DNA of 64,000 bases from Micromonospora narathiwatensis (GCF_900089605.1 NZ_LT594324.1:4216001-4280000); one strand, 5' to 3'. Positions 1-9,830 are shown, counted from the first letter of the stretch. Notes: generated by a model from the letters alone, not told the origin. Numbers and translations are program-made.

Positions 1-1341
1 GAGCCAGTACATGATGCCGGTGGGGATGAAGAAGAGCTGGAACGCGGCCAGCCCGACGGCGTAGTTCAACGGCGGCGGGAAGGCCGCCCGCAGCCCGTGG
101 AAGACCACCCCGACCAGGCCGTTGCCGGCCGCCCGGCCGACCCCGTTGACCAGGTTGCCCAGGCTGTAGACGGTGCCCCGGTGCTCGGGCGGGTTGACGT
201 CGGCGATCAGCGCGAACCAGTTCGGCGAGTTGGCCGAGGTGAGCGCGAGCGCCAGCACGGCGGTCAGCAGGCTCAGCCCGACCGTCGGCTCGGTGACCAC
301 GCTGGCCAGCACCGCGCCGATCACCGCGCCGGAGCTGCCGCCCTCCGGCACGTCGATCCGGATCGGCACGAGGAACAGGACCAGGTAGAACGGCACGGCC
401 GCGAGGATGCCCACCGCCGCGACCAGCGCCCGGCCGCTCGGCGTACGCCGCTGGAGCGCGTCACCGGCCAGCCCGCCCAGGATGGAGAACACCCCGCCGA
501 GCTGGAACAGGGTGGCGAAGACGCTGCCCACCACCACGGCGGTGGCCGTCGAGTAGCCCTGCGCCTCGGCCCGCTGGGCGAAGAGCACCGGCAGCCAGAC
601 CAGCGAGCCGAACGCCGCCTGCGCGGTCAGCCCCTGCATGATCAGCCATCGGTTGGTCCGCCGGCCCAGGATCCGGGGCAGGTCGGCCCGGCTGATCCGG
701 TAGTCGTACTCGGCGCCGCTGTCGAACGCCGCGGCCAGCTCCGGCTCGCTCTGCCCGCGGCGGATGTCGTACGTGAACAGGTAGGCCACGGTGGCGGCCA
801 GGCCGACGACGGTGAGCAGCAGGAACGGCCGGCGCCAGTCGGTGGCGCCGAGGAGGCCGCCGGTGAGCGTCCCGGCGAGGGTGCCGACGCCCTGCGACAG
901 CCCCCAGAAGCTCATCACCAGACCCCGACGGCGCGGCGAGATCAGGTCGGTGACCACGGAGAAGCCGACCGAGCCGACCGCGCCGAGCCCGACCGCGGCG
1001 ACGAGCTGGGCGATCAGGAACGTCGGGTAGTGCTGGGCGAGGGCGCTGCCGCCGGTGCCGGCCGCCCAGATCAGCGTGCCGACCATGAGCAGCGGCTTGC
1101 GGTTGGTCCGGTCGCCCACGTACGCCCAGGCCACCGCGGCGACCGCGCTGACCAGGAAGCTCACCGCGGTGACCAGGCCGAGCAGCCGCTGCGGCACCCC
1201 CAGCGCGCCGGAGATCGGCCCGTACAGCGGCGGGACCAGGCCGATGGCCACGTTGTCCAGCGAGGCGAGCACCACGAACACGACCACGCTGTAGAACCGG
1301 TGGGCCGCGCTGCCGCGCCGCGAGACTCTGGTGCCGCTCAT
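1..1341 (-). CDS. MFS transporter (C-terminus cut by window edge)
   Basis: Integral membrane carrier of the major facilitator superfamily; the substrate cannot be told. Read on the minus strand from ATG at 1341 (MSGTRVSRRGSAAHRFYSV), the frame stays open to base 1, giving 447 codons. It shows alternating hydrophobic segments and the family's loop 2-3 signature (WAYVGDRTNRK), with LISPRRRG further on. A longer soluble stretch near EYDYRISRADLP separates the two six-helix halves. This resembles the sugar-phosphate/spinster-like MFS branch, but no substrate claim is made. The last helices and stop codon lie outside the window. Several longer open frames overlap on the other strand but lack protein-like composition. 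Confidence 0.85.
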   Translation of the reverse strand, partial: MSGTRVSRRGSAAHRFYSVVVFVVLASLDNVAIGLVPPLYGPISGALGVPQRLLGLVTAVSFLVSAVAAVAWAYVGDRTNRKPLLMVGTLIWAAGTGGSALAQHYPTFLIAQLVAAVGLGAVGSVGFSVVTDLISPRRRGLVMSFWGLSQGVGTLAGTLTGGLLGATDWRRPFLLLTVVGLAATVAYLFTYDIRRGQSEPELAAAFDSGAEYDYRISRADLPRILGRRTNRWLIMQGLTAQAAFGSLVWLPVLFAQRAEAQGYSTATAVVVGSVFATLFQLGGVFSILGGLAGDALQRRTPSGRALVAAVGILAAVPFYLVLFLVPIRIDVPEGGSSGAVIGAVLASVVTEPTVGLSLLTAVLALALTSANSPNWFALIADVNPPEHRGTVYSLGNLVNGVGRAAGNGLVGVVFHGLRAAFPPPLNYAVGLAAFQLFFIPTGIMYWL

Positions 1342-1393
1342 GCCCGGCAGCCAACCAGGTGGAGATCACGGCCCGATGACGGGCCCGACGTCC

Positions 1394-2482
1394 TCACAGG
1401 TATCCGCCGATCTCGACCGGCACCGATCCGGCCGGGACCGCCCCGGCGCGCAGCGCGTACAGCTCCGCCAGGGTGGCGCCCTGCGGCGGGACCCCCGCCG
1501 TGGTGCCGAGCCACCCGGTCGCCTCGGCGTACGACAGCGGGCCGACCTCGATCCGGGCCAGGCAGCGCCCCGGCCGGACGACCGCCGGGTGCAACCGGGA
1601 CAGGTCCTCGTTCGTGGTGATCGCCACCAGCACGTCCCGGCCCTGCCCGAGCAGCCCGTCGGTCAGGTTGAGCAGCCGGGACAGCGCCTGCCCGGCCGCC
1701 TGCTTGGCCTCGCCCCGGATCAACTCGTCGCAGTCCTCCAGGATCAGCAGCCGCCAGCGGCGTCCCGCACCGCCCTCCTCGTCCTCGTCCCCCACCGCGA
1801 CGTCGGACAGATAGGCCGCGTCGCCGAAGAGGACGTCCGGGTCGAGCACGGCGTCCACCTGGCACCAGTCGCGCCACTCGCGGGCCAGCGCGCGCAGCGC
1901 GGTGGTCTTGCCGGTGCCGGGCGCGCCGTGCAGCAGCACCAGCCGCCCCGAGACGGCCTCCGGGGTGGCGGCCATCAGCGCGTCCAGGGCGCTACGCGCC
2001 GTCCCGGCGTAGTTGCGCCGGATCGTCGTCCACTCCGGGGCGACGATCGACCGGAGGTCCCGCCGGGCGCCGCGACGCGGGTCGTGGTGCCAGAACCCGA
2101 TCCGGCCGGTGTCCGGGTCCTCCGGCTCGGCGGCGCCCTCGACGATCCGGTCCAGGGCCGCCTGCCCGACCTCGTCGTCCACCGCGGTCACGGTCACCTC
2201 GGCGTCCCGGCCGTTCCAGGTGACCACCCGGGCCGTCCAGCCCTCCCCGTCGAGCAGCCGGTACCGCCGCCGGTGCTCGACGGCGGTGCGCAGGACCCGC
2301 GCCCCGTCCGGGGTCAGCGTGGCGTCGGGGCGGAGCCGGGACAGCCGGACGGTCCGCGCCCAGGGATGCCGGCCGGTGACGAAGTCCGCCAGCGACAGCG
2401 CGTCGACCACGTCGCAGGGGGTGTCGGCGTCGTCGTACTGGAGGACCGAGGGCAGGTGGCTGTCAGCCGGGGCGGTACGCAT
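1394..2482 (-). CDS. AAA-family ATPase with DUF5925-like N-terminus
   Basis: 362-residue cytoplasmic ATPase of unknown client. The C-terminal half carries Walker A GAPGTGKT at about residues 186-193 and a Walker B-type LLILEDCDE at about 245-253, followed by a sensor-like ITTNEDLSRLHPAVVRPGR that is typical of AAA proteins. The N-terminal 180 residues match the layout of the actinobacterial DUF5925 proteins, a family assignment made from memory. The ATG at 2482 (MRTAPADSHLP) was preferred to an upstream in-frame start because the extra residues are Arg-rich and overlap the xylB end. It lies 52 bp downstream of the divergently unrelated MFS gene start and follows xylB in the same direction. 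Confidence 0.75.
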   Translation of the reverse strand: MRTAPADSHLPSVLQYDDADTPCDVVDALSLADFVTGRHPWARTVRLSRLRPDATLTPDGARVLRTAVEHRRRYRLLDGEGWTARVVTWNGRDAEVTVTAVDDEVGQAALDRIVEGAAEPEDPDTGRIGFWHHDPRRGARRDLRSIVAPEWTTIRRNYAGTARSALDALMAATPEAVSGRLVLLHGAPGTGKTTALRALAREWRDWCQVDAVLDPDVLFGDAAYLSDVAVGDEDEEGGAGRRWRLLILEDCDELIRGEAKQAAGQALSRLLNLTDGLLGQGRDVLVAITTNEDLSRLHPAVVRPGRCLARIEVGPLSYAEATGWLGTTAGVPPQGATLAELYALRAGAVPAGSVPVEIGGYL

Positions 2483-2523
2483 CCCTGGATCATCGCCAGC
2501 GCCCGCCCCGGCCGTACAGCCCT

Positions 2524-3975
2524 TTACGCGGTGCCCGTGCCGAGGCGGTCGACGACCCGGTCCCGGGCCTCGGCGTAGCGCCCGCGGATGGCGGGCACGG
2601 GCGCTGCCGCGTACTCCTCGGTGTCGCCGACGGTCCACGCGGGTGGCGCCGCGCCGCCGAGGGCGACCCAGGCGGCCTGGCGGGCGGCGCCGTCGGCGAC
2701 GTACTCCCCGGGCGGCGGTACGACCACCGGCCGGCCGAAGACCTGCGGCGCGATCCGTCGCACCGCCGCCGAGCGGGCGCCGCCGCCGACCAAAATGATC
2801 CGGCGGGCGGTGGCGCCCTGCGCGGTCAGCGCGTCGAGCCCGTCGGCGAGCGCGCAGAGCATCCCCTCGACGGCGGCCCGGGCCAGGTGCGCCGGGGTCG
2901 CGCTGCCCAGGGTGAGGCCGTGCAGCGACCCGGTGGCGGTGGGCCGGTCCGGGGTCCGTTCCCCCTCCAGGTAGGGAACCATGACCAGCCCGTCCGCGCC
3001 GGGCGCGGCGGCCAGGGCCAGCTCGCTCAGCTCGTCGAGGCCCACCCCGAGCAGGGTCGCGGCGGCGTCCAGCACCCGGGCCGCGTTGAGCGTGCAGACC
3101 AGCGGCAGGTACCGGCCGGTGGCGTCGGCGAAGCCGGCCACCGCGCCGGTGGGATCGGCGGCGGGGGTGTCGGCCACCGCGAAGACCGTGCCGGAGGTGC
3201 CGATCGAGACGACCACGTCGCCGGGACCGGCCCCGACGCCGAGCGCGGCGGCGGCGTTGTCCCCGGTGCCCGGACCGAGCGGCACCCGCCCGGCCGCCGG
3301 GCCGACGAGCGCCGCCGGGTCCAGCAGCCCCGCCGGCTCCGCCGGGCCGAGCACGGTGGGCACCACGAGCTGCCGTCCGAAGGCACGTTCCAGCAGGTCG
3401 AGGCGGTAGTCACCGGTACGCGGGGACCAGTAGCCGGTGCCGCTGGCGTCGCCCCGGTCGGTGCGCAGCGCGGCCAGGTCGGGGGCGCCGGCCAGCCGCC
3501 AGGTGAGCCAGTCGTGCGGCAGGCACACGGCGGCCACCCGGTCGGCGTTCGCCGGCTCGTGCCGGGCCAGCCAGCGCAGCTTGGTGGCGGTGAAGCTGGC
3601 CACCGGCACGCTGCCGGTCGCCTCGGCCCAGAACCGCCGGCCGGCCTCGCCGCCGCCCGCCTCCGCGATCAGGTCCTGGGCGGCGCCGGCCGAGCGGGTG
3701 TCGTTCCACAGCAGCGCGGGACGGATCACCTGCCCCGCTTCGTCCAGGCAGACCATGCCGTGCTGCTGGCCGGCGACCGCGACGGCGGCGACGTCGGCCA
3801 GCCCGCCGGCCGCGTCGAGCGCCGCCAGCAGGGCCTCCCACCAGGCGTACGGGTCGACCTCGGTGCCCTCGGGATGCGGCGCGCGGCCCTGCCGGACCAG
3901 CGCGCCGGTCTCCGCGTCCCGGACCACCACCTTGCAGGACTGGGTGGACGAGTCGACCCCGGCGACGAGCGGCAT
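2524..3975 (-). CDS. xylB: Xylulokinase
   Basis: Phosphorylates D-xylulose to xylulose 5-phosphate with ATP, feeding the pentose phosphate pathway. The 483-residue protein is of normal length for the FGGY kinase family. The N-terminus has the phosphate-binding loop DSSTQSCK (residues 8-15), then GQQHGMV, LLWNDTR, an ADP-binding [11 protein letters not shown] and a C-terminal ILVGGGARS. It starts at ATG 3975, only 11 bp after the xylA stop, so the two genes form one transcription unit reading xylA then xylB. The divergent ROK regulator beyond xylA is the likely controller. Confidence 0.93.
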   Translation of the reverse strand: MPLVAGVDSSTQSCKVVVRDAETGALVRQGRAPHPEGTEVDPYAWWEALLAALDAAGGLADVAAVAVAGQQHGMVCLDEAGQVIRPALLWNDTRSAGAAQDLIAEAGGGEAGRRFWAEATGSVPVASFTATKLRWLARHEPANADRVAAVCLPHDWLTWRLAGAPDLAALRTDRGDASGTGYWSPRTGDYRLDLLERAFGRQLVVPTVLGPAEPAGLLDPAALVGPAAGRVPLGPGTGDNAAAALGVGAGPGDVVVSIGTSGTVFAVADTPAADPTGAVAGFADATGRYLPLVCTLNAARVLDAAATLLGVGLDELSELALAAAPGADGLVMVPYLEGERTPDRPTATGSLHGLTLGSATPAHLARAAVEGMLCALADGLDALTAQGATARRIILVGGGARSAAVRRIAPQVFGRPVVVPPPGEYVADGAARQAAWVALGGAAPPAWTVGDTEEYAAAPVPAIRGRYAEARDRVVDRLGTGTA

Positions 3976-3986
3976 GCCGGCCCGCC

Positions 3987-5174
3987 TCAGCGCGCGCCGA
4001 GCAGGTGCTCGACGGCGAGCTGGTTGAGCCGGACGAAGCCGAAGCCCTTCGCCCCGGCCGCCTCCGGATCGAACTCCTCGAACGCGGAGCGGTCGGCGAG
4101 CAGGTCGGCGTAGCTCTCCCCGGCACCCAGCGTCGGCGTGCTCAACCCGGCGACCTGGCTGGCGGCGAGGGCCTCGGCCACCTCCGGATCGGCCCGGAAC
4201 GCCGCGGCCCGCTCCTTGAGCAGGAGGTAGGTGCGCATGTTCGCCGCCGCCGACGCCCACACCCCGCTGATGTCCTCGGTGCGGGAGGGCTTGTAGTCGA
4301 AGTGCCGCGGCCCGTCGTACGCGGGACCGCCGTTCGGGCCGCCGTGCTCCAGCAGGTCCACCAGGGCGAACGCGTTGAGCAGGTCGCCGTGGCCGAAGAC
4401 CAGGTCCTGGTCGTACTTGATGCCCCGCTGGCCGTTGAGGTCGATGTGGAACAGCTTGCCCTGCCAGAGCGCCTGGGCGATGCCGTGCGCGAAGTTCAGC
4501 CCGGCCATCTGCTCGTGGCCGACCTCGGGGTTGAGGCCGACCAGCTCGGGGCGGGCCAGGGTGGAGATGAACGCGAGCGCGTGCCCGACGGTGGGCAGCA
4601 GGATGTCGCCGCGCGGCTCGTTCGGCTTGGGCTCAAGGGCGAAGCGCAGGTCGTAACCCTGGTCGACGACGTACTGGGAGAGCAGGTCGACGGCCTCCCG
4701 GTAGCGGTCCAGCGCGGCACGGACGTCCTTGGCCACGTCGTACTCGGCGCCCTCCCGGCCGCCCCACATGACGAAGGTGCGGGCGCCCAGCTCGGCGGCG
4801 AGGTCGACGTTGCGCAGCACCTTGCGCAGCGCGTACCGGCGGACGTCCCGGTCGTTGCTGGTGAAGCCGCCGTCCTTGAACACCGGGTGGGTGAAGAGGT
4901 TGGTGGTGACCATCGGTACGACCAGGCCGGTCTCGTCGAGCGCCTTGCGGAACCGGGTCACGTGGGCGTCCCGGGTGGCGGCGTCGGCGCCGAAGGGGAT
5001 CAGGTCGTCGTCGTGGAAGGTGATCCCGTACGCGCCGAGTTCGGCGAGTCGGTGCACCGCCTCCACGGCGTCCAGCTCGGGGCGGGTGGCATCGCCGAAC
5101 GGGTCGCGGGCCTGCCAGCCCACCGTCCAGAGACCGAAGGAGAACTTGTCGGCGGGGGTGGGACTCGGTGCCAT
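3987..5174 (-). CDS. xylA: Xylose isomerase (class I)
   Basis: Interconverts D-xylose and D-xylulose in the cytoplasm using two divalent metal ions. The 395-residue length and residue numbering match actinomycete class I enzymes: His54 and Asp57 (FHDDD), Glu181 and Lys183 (EPKPNEP), Glu217 and His220 (PEVGHEQ), and Asp245, Asp255 and Asp257 in the metal sites. ATG 5174 has a clear GGAGG ribosome-binding site 8 bases upstream. It is the first gene of the xylAB pair. The short gap to the divergent ROK gene contains an AT-rich dyad that probably serves as the operator. Confidence 0.96.
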   Translation of the reverse strand: MAPSPTPADKFSFGLWTVGWQARDPFGDATRPELDAVEAVHRLAELGAYGITFHDDDLIPFGADAATRDAHVTRFRKALDETGLVVPMVTTNLFTHPVFKDGGFTSNDRDVRRYALRKVLRNVDLAAELGARTFVMWGGREGAEYDVAKDVRAALDRYREAVDLLSQYVVDQGYDLRFALEPKPNEPRGDILLPTVGHALAFISTLARPELVGLNPEVGHEQMAGLNFAHGIAQALWQGKLFHIDLNGQRGIKYDQDLVFGHGDLLNAFALVDLLEHGGPNGGPAYDGPRHFDYKPSRTEDISGVWASAAANMRTYLLLKERAAAFRADPEVAEALAASQVAGLSTPTLGAGESYADLLADRSAFEEFDPEAAGAKGFGFVRLNQLAVEHLLGAR

Positions 5175-5200
5175 GGCAGACCTCCGGTGGTGTCGTACCC

Positions 5201-5221
5201 AATTTGTTCAGTGGTTGAATT
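5201..5221. promoter_or_regulatory. Candidate xylose operator between xylA and ROK gene
   Basis: The 49-bp gap between the divergent xylA and ROK starts holds an AT-rich 21-bp imperfect palindrome in an otherwise GC-rich region. It begins and ends with AATT and has CA-G-TG at its centre; a second reading gives the perfect arms TTCA and TGAA around 5 bases. ROK-family XylR proteins bind such dyads over the xylA promoter, and the position would let one repressor control both directions. Inferred, not demonstrated. Confidence 0.5.
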
Positions 5222-5223
5222 AA

Positions 5224-6483
5224 ATGACCACGGTGTGGCAGTGTCAAGGGGTGACCACCGCCAGCACCACCGGCGCGGTCCGGCAGGGCAGCCTCCGCGA
5301 ACTCAACCTCGCGGTGGTGCTCCGGCGGATCGCCGCCGCCGACCACCCGCCCTCCCGGGCCGCGCTCGCCGCCGGGACCGGGCTGACCCGGGCCACCGTC
5401 TCCGCCGTCGTCGACGACCTGATCGCCGGCCGGCTGGTCGCCGAGGCGGCACCCACGCCGCGTACCGGGGCCGGGCGGCCGGCCCGGGGTCTGGTGCTGG
5501 CCACCGACGGCCCGGCCGGGCTCGGGCTGGAGGTCAACGTCGACTACCTGGCGGCCTGCGTGGTCGACCTGAGCGGCGCGGTCCGCCACCACCTGGTACG
5601 CCGCGCCGACCTGCGCCCGGTCTCCCCCGCCGCCGCCCTGGACCGGCTGGCCCGGCTCGCCGCCGAGGCCCGCGCGGCGGCCGTACGCGACGGGCTGACC
5701 CTGGCCGGCACGGCGCTCGCCGTGCCGGGCCTGGTCGGCGACGGCGGCCTGGTCCGGCTCGCCCCCAACCTGGGCTGGCGGGACGTGGACGTCCCCGGGC
5801 TGCTCGGTGGGCACCCGCTCGCCGAGCCGGTCGACGGGATCCCGCCGCTGGTGGTCGACAACGAGGCCAACCTGGCCGCCCTCGGCGAACTGCACGCCGG
5901 TCCCCCGGGGCCCGCCAGTTTCCTGCACATCTCCGGCGAGATCGGCATCGGCGCCGGAATCGTGCTCGACGGGGCGCTGTACCGGGGTGCCCGCGGCTGG
6001 AGCGGCGAGATCGGTCACCTCCCGGTGCACCCCGAGGGGCGGCCCTGCCGCTGCGGCGGCCAGGGCTGCCTGGAGCGGTACGCGGGCCAGGAGGCCATCC
6101 TGGCCGCCGCCGGGCTGGCCGGCGCGGAACTGCCCGCCGACACTGCCGCGACCCGGCTGGCCGACCTCGCCGGGGCCGGCGACCCGGCCGCCCTGGCCGC
6201 CCTGGCGGACGCCGGCACCGCCCTCGGGGTGGCCGTGGCGGGCGTGGTGAACCTGCTGGACCTGGACACGGTGGTGCTCGGCGGCGGATACGCCCCGCTC
6301 GCCCCGTGGCTCTGCCCACCGGTGGTCGCCGAGGTCTCCCGGCGGGTGCTCACCGCGGCGTGGGCGCCGGTCACGGTACGCCCGGCGGCCCTCGGCGCAC
6401 GGTCCGCCGCGGTCGGCGGCGCCGCCTCGGTGATGCGCCGGATCATCGACCGGCCGGTCGGCTGGCTGGCCAGAGCAGCGTGA
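5224..6483 (+). CDS. xylR: ROK-family transcriptional regulator (probable xylose repressor)
   Basis: Probable repressor of the divergent xylAB genes, released by xylose. An N-terminal winged helix (about residues 32-75, SRAALAAGTGLTRATVSAVV) precedes a ROK sugar-kinase fold. The ROK zinc motif CRCGGQGCLE is present, as are GEIGIGAGIV and VLGGGYAPL. Length is 419 residues from ATG 5224, or 410 from GTG 5251. Neither start has a well-spaced ribosome-binding site, since AAGGG touches the GTG directly, so the start is uncertain and the mRNA may be leaderless. The name xylR rests on position beside xylAB. Confidence 0.85.
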   Translation: MTTVWQCQGVTTASTTGAVRQGSLRELNLAVVLRRIAAADHPPSRAALAAGTGLTRATVSAVVDDLIAGRLVAEAAPTPRTGAGRPARGLVLATDGPAGLGLEVNVDYLAACVVDLSGAVRHHLVRRADLRPVSPAAALDRLARLAAEARAAAVRDGLTLAGTALAVPGLVGDGGLVRLAPNLGWRDVDVPGLLGGHPLAEPVDGIPPLVVDNEANLAALGELHAGPPGPASFLHISGEIGIGAGIVLDGALYRGARGWSGEIGHLPVHPEGRPCRCGGQGCLERYAGQEAILAAAGLAGAELPADTAATRLADLAGAGDPAALAALADAGTALGVAVAGVVNLLDLDTVVLGGGYAPLAPWLCPPVVAEVSRRVLTAAWAPVTVRPAALGARSAAVGGAASVMRRIIDRPVGWLARAA

Positions 6484-6544
6484 GCCGGCGGGTCGCACCG
6501 GAGTCGACCGCCCGGACGCCCGCCCGCGTCAACCGATGTGTCGC

Positions 6545-7126
6545 TCAGGCGGTACGGGCCACCGGCGGCTCGCCGGGCTGCCCCGGGTGCGACGCCTCCC
6601 CCGGCTCGGCCAGCGGGTGATCGGCCCGCTCGCCCGCGGACTGGAGCACCGGCCAGCCCGCCGCGGCGGCGGCCTCACCGCGCCGCGCGACCTCGTCGAA
6701 CTCACGCATCCCGTGCAGCAGCGCCGTACGCCCCTCCGCGCTCATCCCGGTCAGGATCCGGTCCAGCCGGTGCCGGCGGTCGGCGCGCAGCTCGGTGAGG
6801 AGCCGGGTCGCCTCCGGGGTGAGGTGCAGCGAGATCTCCCGCCGGTCGTACCGGCCCGGCTCCCGCTCCAGCATGCCGGCGGCCACCAGCCGGTCGCAGA
6901 GCCGGCTGGCCGAGGAGAGCAGCATGTCCGTCAGCGTGGCGAGGCGGCGAAGGTTGATTCCGTCGTACTGCTCCACGACCATGACCGCACGCAGCTGTGC
7001 GCCGGAAAGCCGACTCGTCGTCCGCTCCCGGGCCGCCTCCCAGACTGCCAGGAGAGTTCCGGCCGCCTCGTCCAACGCGGCGGCCATACTCGCATCAGGT
7101 CCGTGAGGACCACGTTCTTCGGCCAT
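6545..7126 (-). CDS. MarR-family transcriptional regulator
   Basis: 193-residue dimeric winged-helix DNA-binding protein. The core runs from the helix with SRLSGAQLRAVMVVEQYDGI through LRRLATLTDMLLSSASRLCDRL (recognition helix) to the wing LEREPGRYDRREISLHLT, a typical MarR arrangement. ATG 7126 (MAEERGPHG) was preferred to a non-ATG in-frame start 54 bases upstream, which would run into the ribosome-binding site of the divergent phosphatase gene. The C-terminal tail is Ala/Pro/Glu-rich and probably disordered. The 56-bp divergent gap suggests it may control the neighbouring phosphatase gene; ligand unknown. Confidence 0.85.
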   Translation of the reverse strand: MAEERGPHGPDASMAAALDEAAGTLLAVWEAARERTTSRLSGAQLRAVMVVEQYDGINLRRLATLTDMLLSSASRLCDRLVAAGMLEREPGRYDRREISLHLTPEATRLLTELRADRRHRLDRILTGMSAEGRTALLHGMREFDEVARRGEAAAAAGWPVLQSAGERADHPLAEPGEASHPGQPGEPPVARTA

Positions 7127-7182
7127 GGTGCGCCCGAGACTACCCGGCGTACCAGGCCGTCGACCTGTGCAAAGGAGCAAAG

Positions 7183-8313
7183 ATGAGCGGTCCGGAGGAC
7201 CAGGCGCGCCGGATCCTCACCGAGGCCCCGGCGGATCTGCTGCTGGACCGGCTCGCCGCCGAGCTGGAGCGGTCGTACGGGATCACCGGCACCGAGCTCT
7301 ACCAGGTCGACTACCGGCTGGCCGTGCTGCTGCCGCTGGGCGGCGGCGAGCCGGTCAACGCCCCCGGCCACCCGGCCTGGCGCTGCTTCGACCACCAGGA
7401 CCCGATCGTGTCGGACGCCGCCGTCTGGTTCCCCGTCGGGATGCGGGGCGAGCGGCGCGGCGTGCTCCGACTCGCGCCGCCGCCGGCCGACCAGGGCGTC
7501 CTCCGGGAGCTGGCCGCGATCGCCACCGTACTCGGCCACGAGCTGGCCGCGGTGACCGCCAGCACGGACGTCTACCTCACCGCCCGGCGTACCCGGCGAC
7601 TGACGTTGGCCGCCGAGATGCAGTGGGAGCTGCTGCCCGGCCGCAGCCGGATCCGCCCGTCGTTCAGCCTGGCCGGCCAGTTGGAGCCGGCGTACGCGGT
7701 GCGCGGGGACAGCTTCGACTGGTCCGACGACGGCAACCGACTCTGGCTCTCGGTGGTCAACGGCTCGGGCGAGGGGGTGGCCGCGTCCATGCTCACCTCG
7801 CTGGCCACCCACGCGCTGCGCAACGCCCGCCGCGCCGAGCTGGGGCTCGCCGACCAGGCCGCCCTGGCCGACCAGGCGGTGTACGCGCTGCACCGGGGCG
7901 AGCAGCACCTCTCCGCGCTCATCCTGGAGCTGAACCTGGCGGACGGGACGATGACCGTGGTCGACGCGGGCTCGCCCCGGCTGGTGCGGCTGCGCGACGG
8001 CGAGGTGACCGAGCAGGTGTTGGAGAAGCAGTTCCCGCTCGGCATGTTCGAGGGGACGGACTACCAGGAGCAGCGGTTCCAGCTCCGGCGCGACGACCGG
8101 CTCTTCGTGGTCAGCGACGGGGTCATCGACGCCGTGGGCAACCAGATCCGGTACGGCGAGACGGCGCTGGACCGCTTCCTGCGGCGTACCGGGCCGATGG
8201 AGCCGCTGGACGCGGTGCGGTCGCTGATCGGCGACCTGCGGGCCTTCGTCGCCGGTGACCTGGTCGACGACGCGGTGGTGGTCTGCCTGGACTGGCACGG
8301 CCCCCAGCCCTGA
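7183..8313 (+). CDS. PP2C/SpoIIE-type serine phosphatase-like protein
   Basis: 376 residues, ATG 7183 behind AAAGGAG. The C-terminal 240 residues follow the RsbU/SpoIIE phosphatase pattern: VRGDSFDW (motif 1), LWLSVVNGSGEG (motif 2), LFVVSDGVID (motif 4) and a final DDAVVVCLDW. The N-terminal 130 residues look like a small sensory GAF-type region. Such enzymes dephosphorylate anti-anti-sigma factors. In motif 2, the usual Gly-Asp pair is Val-Asn, so one metal-binding aspartate is missing, and the usual AGH is DAGS. It may therefore be weakly active or a pseudo-phosphatase. Divergent from the MarR gene. Confidence 0.8.
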   Translation: MSGPEDQARRILTEAPADLLLDRLAAELERSYGITGTELYQVDYRLAVLLPLGGGEPVNAPGHPAWRCFDHQDPIVSDAAVWFPVGMRGERRGVLRLAPPPADQGVLRELAAIATVLGHELAAVTASTDVYLTARRTRRLTLAAEMQWELLPGRSRIRPSFSLAGQLEPAYAVRGDSFDWSDDGNRLWLSVVNGSGEGVAASMLTSLATHALRNARRAELGLADQAALADQAVYALHRGEQHLSALILELNLADGTMTVVDAGSPRLVRLRDGEVTEQVLEKQFPLGMFEGTDYQEQRFQLRRDDRLFVVSDGVIDAVGNQIRYGETALDRFLRRTGPMEPLDAVRSLIGDLRAFVAGDLVDDAVVVCLDWHGPQP

Positions 8314-8345
8314 CGCCGGTGTTCCCGCGCCCGCACCGGGACGGG

Positions 8346-9830
8346 TCAGTACGCGCCGCGGCTGCGCAGCACCGCGCCGAAGGTCTTCCAGAGGATGGCC
8401 AGATCGGCGGCGAGCGACCAGTTCTCCACGTAGTAGAGGTCGAGCCGGATGCCGTCCTCCCAGCTCAGGTCGGACCGGCCGCTGACCTGCCAGAGGCCCG
8501 TCATGCCGGGCTTCACCAGCAGGCGGCGGGCCACGTCACCGTCGTACCGGGCCACCTCGGAGGGGAGCGGCGGGCGGGGACCGACCAGGCTCATCTGCCC
8601 GAGCAGCACGTTGGCGAGCTGGGGCAGCTCGTCCAGGGACCACTTGCGCAGCAGCTTGCCGACCCGGGTCACCCGGGGGTCGTCGCGCATCTTGAACATC
8701 AGGCCGTCGGTCTCGTTGCGCGCGGCCAGCTCGGCCAGCAGGGCGTCGGCGTTGACGACCATGGTGCGGAACTTGAAGACGCCGAACTCCTTGCCGCCCT
8801 GGCCGACCCGGACCTGGCGGAACAGCACCGGCCCCCGGCTGTTCAGCTTGACGGCGAGCGCGATCACCACCAGCAGGGGCAGCAGCAGGAGCAGCGCCAG
8901 CAGCGACATCGAGCGGTCGACCAGGCCCTTGACCAGCTTCCGCCCGCCCCGGAACTCGGGTGCCTCGACATGGATCAGCGGCAGGCCGGCGACCGGGCGG
9001 GTGTGGATGCGCGGGCCGGCGACGTCGGTCAACGCGGGGGCCACGACCAGGTCGATCCCCGTGCCCTCCAACTGCCAGCCGAGCCGGCGCAGCCGGGTCG
9101 CGGTCAGCTCACCGGAGGCGGTGACCGCCACGGTGTCCGCGCCGATCGCGGTGGCCGCCTCCGGGATGCCCCGGAACGAGCCGACCACCGGCACGTCGCC
9201 GAGCCGCTGGGGCACCGGGGCGAGCAGCGCGTCGGGGATGCAGGCGCCGACCACCTGGTAACCGGCGTACGGCTCGCGGCGCAGGGTGTGCACCAGCTCC
9301 AGGACGTGCGCGGTGTCGCCGACCACCAACACCTTGCGGGACCACCCGGCGCCCCGGTCGCGGGCGCGGTGCAGCCGCTTACGGGCGGCGAACCGGGCCA
9401 CCTCCAGGCCCACCGTGCCGACGGCGAAGGAGATGGCCAGGAAGCCCCGGGAGACCCCGAACTCGGCGATGTACCCGACGATCGCGATGGCGCCGGCCAG
9501 TCGCAGGCTCGCCGCGCTGACCCGTCGGTACTCGTCGGCGCCGTAGCCGAGGACCCGGTCGTCGTAGCAGCGCATCGCCCGCAGCGAGACCAGCCAGATG
9601 AGCAGCAGCGCGGGCGCCACCACCACGTACGGGATCTCGGAGCCGCTCGGCTGCTCGTCGCCGAAGCGGGCGACGTACCCGACCAGGATGGCGACCGCCA
9701 GCACGGCGGTGTCCAGCACCACCAGGACCTGGACATAGGCCCGCTCGGCAGCACGCGTCGTCGGGCCGGGGCGGTCGCCGCCCGGCCGCGTCGCCGTACT
9801 CCCGGGAGTCAACAGCGTCGCCGAGGTCAC
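8346..9830 (-). CDS. Undecaprenyl-phosphate sugar phosphotransferase (exopolysaccharide priming)
   Basis: Integral membrane enzyme that loads the first sugar phosphate onto undecaprenyl phosphate for exopolysaccharide or glycan assembly. The 494 residues contain four N-terminal membrane helices, a central nucleotide-binding-like domain (KVLVVGDTAHVLELV) and a fifth hydrophobic segment leading into the catalytic bacterial sugar transferase domain. That domain shows GPVLFRQVRVG, FKFRTMVVNAD, LRKWSLDELPQL, SLVGPRPP and KPGMTGLWQVSGRSDLSW, all diagnostic of the family. GTG 9830 follows GGGGAGGG at good spacing. No glycosyltransferase or flippase genes lie nearby, so the product is unknown. Confidence 0.92.
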   Translation of the reverse strand: MTSATLLTPGSTATRPGGDRPGPTTRAAERAYVQVLVVLDTAVLAVAILVGYVARFGDEQPSGSEIPYVVVAPALLLIWLVSLRAMRCYDDRVLGYGADEYRRVSAASLRLAGAIAIVGYIAEFGVSRGFLAISFAVGTVGLEVARFAARKRLHRARDRGAGWSRKVLVVGDTAHVLELVHTLRREPYAGYQVVGACIPDALLAPVPQRLGDVPVVGSFRGIPEAATAIGADTVAVTASGELTATRLRRLGWQLEGTGIDLVVAPALTDVAGPRIHTRPVAGLPLIHVEAPEFRGGRKLVKGLVDRSMSLLALLLLLPLLVVIALAVKLNSRGPVLFRQVRVGQGGKEFGVFKFRTMVVNADALLAELAARNETDGLMFKMRDDPRVTRVGKLLRKWSLDELPQLANVLLGQMSLVGPRPPLPSEVARYDGDVARRLLVKPGMTGLWQVSGRSDLSWEDGIRLDLYYVENWSLAADLAILWKTFGAVLRSRGAY

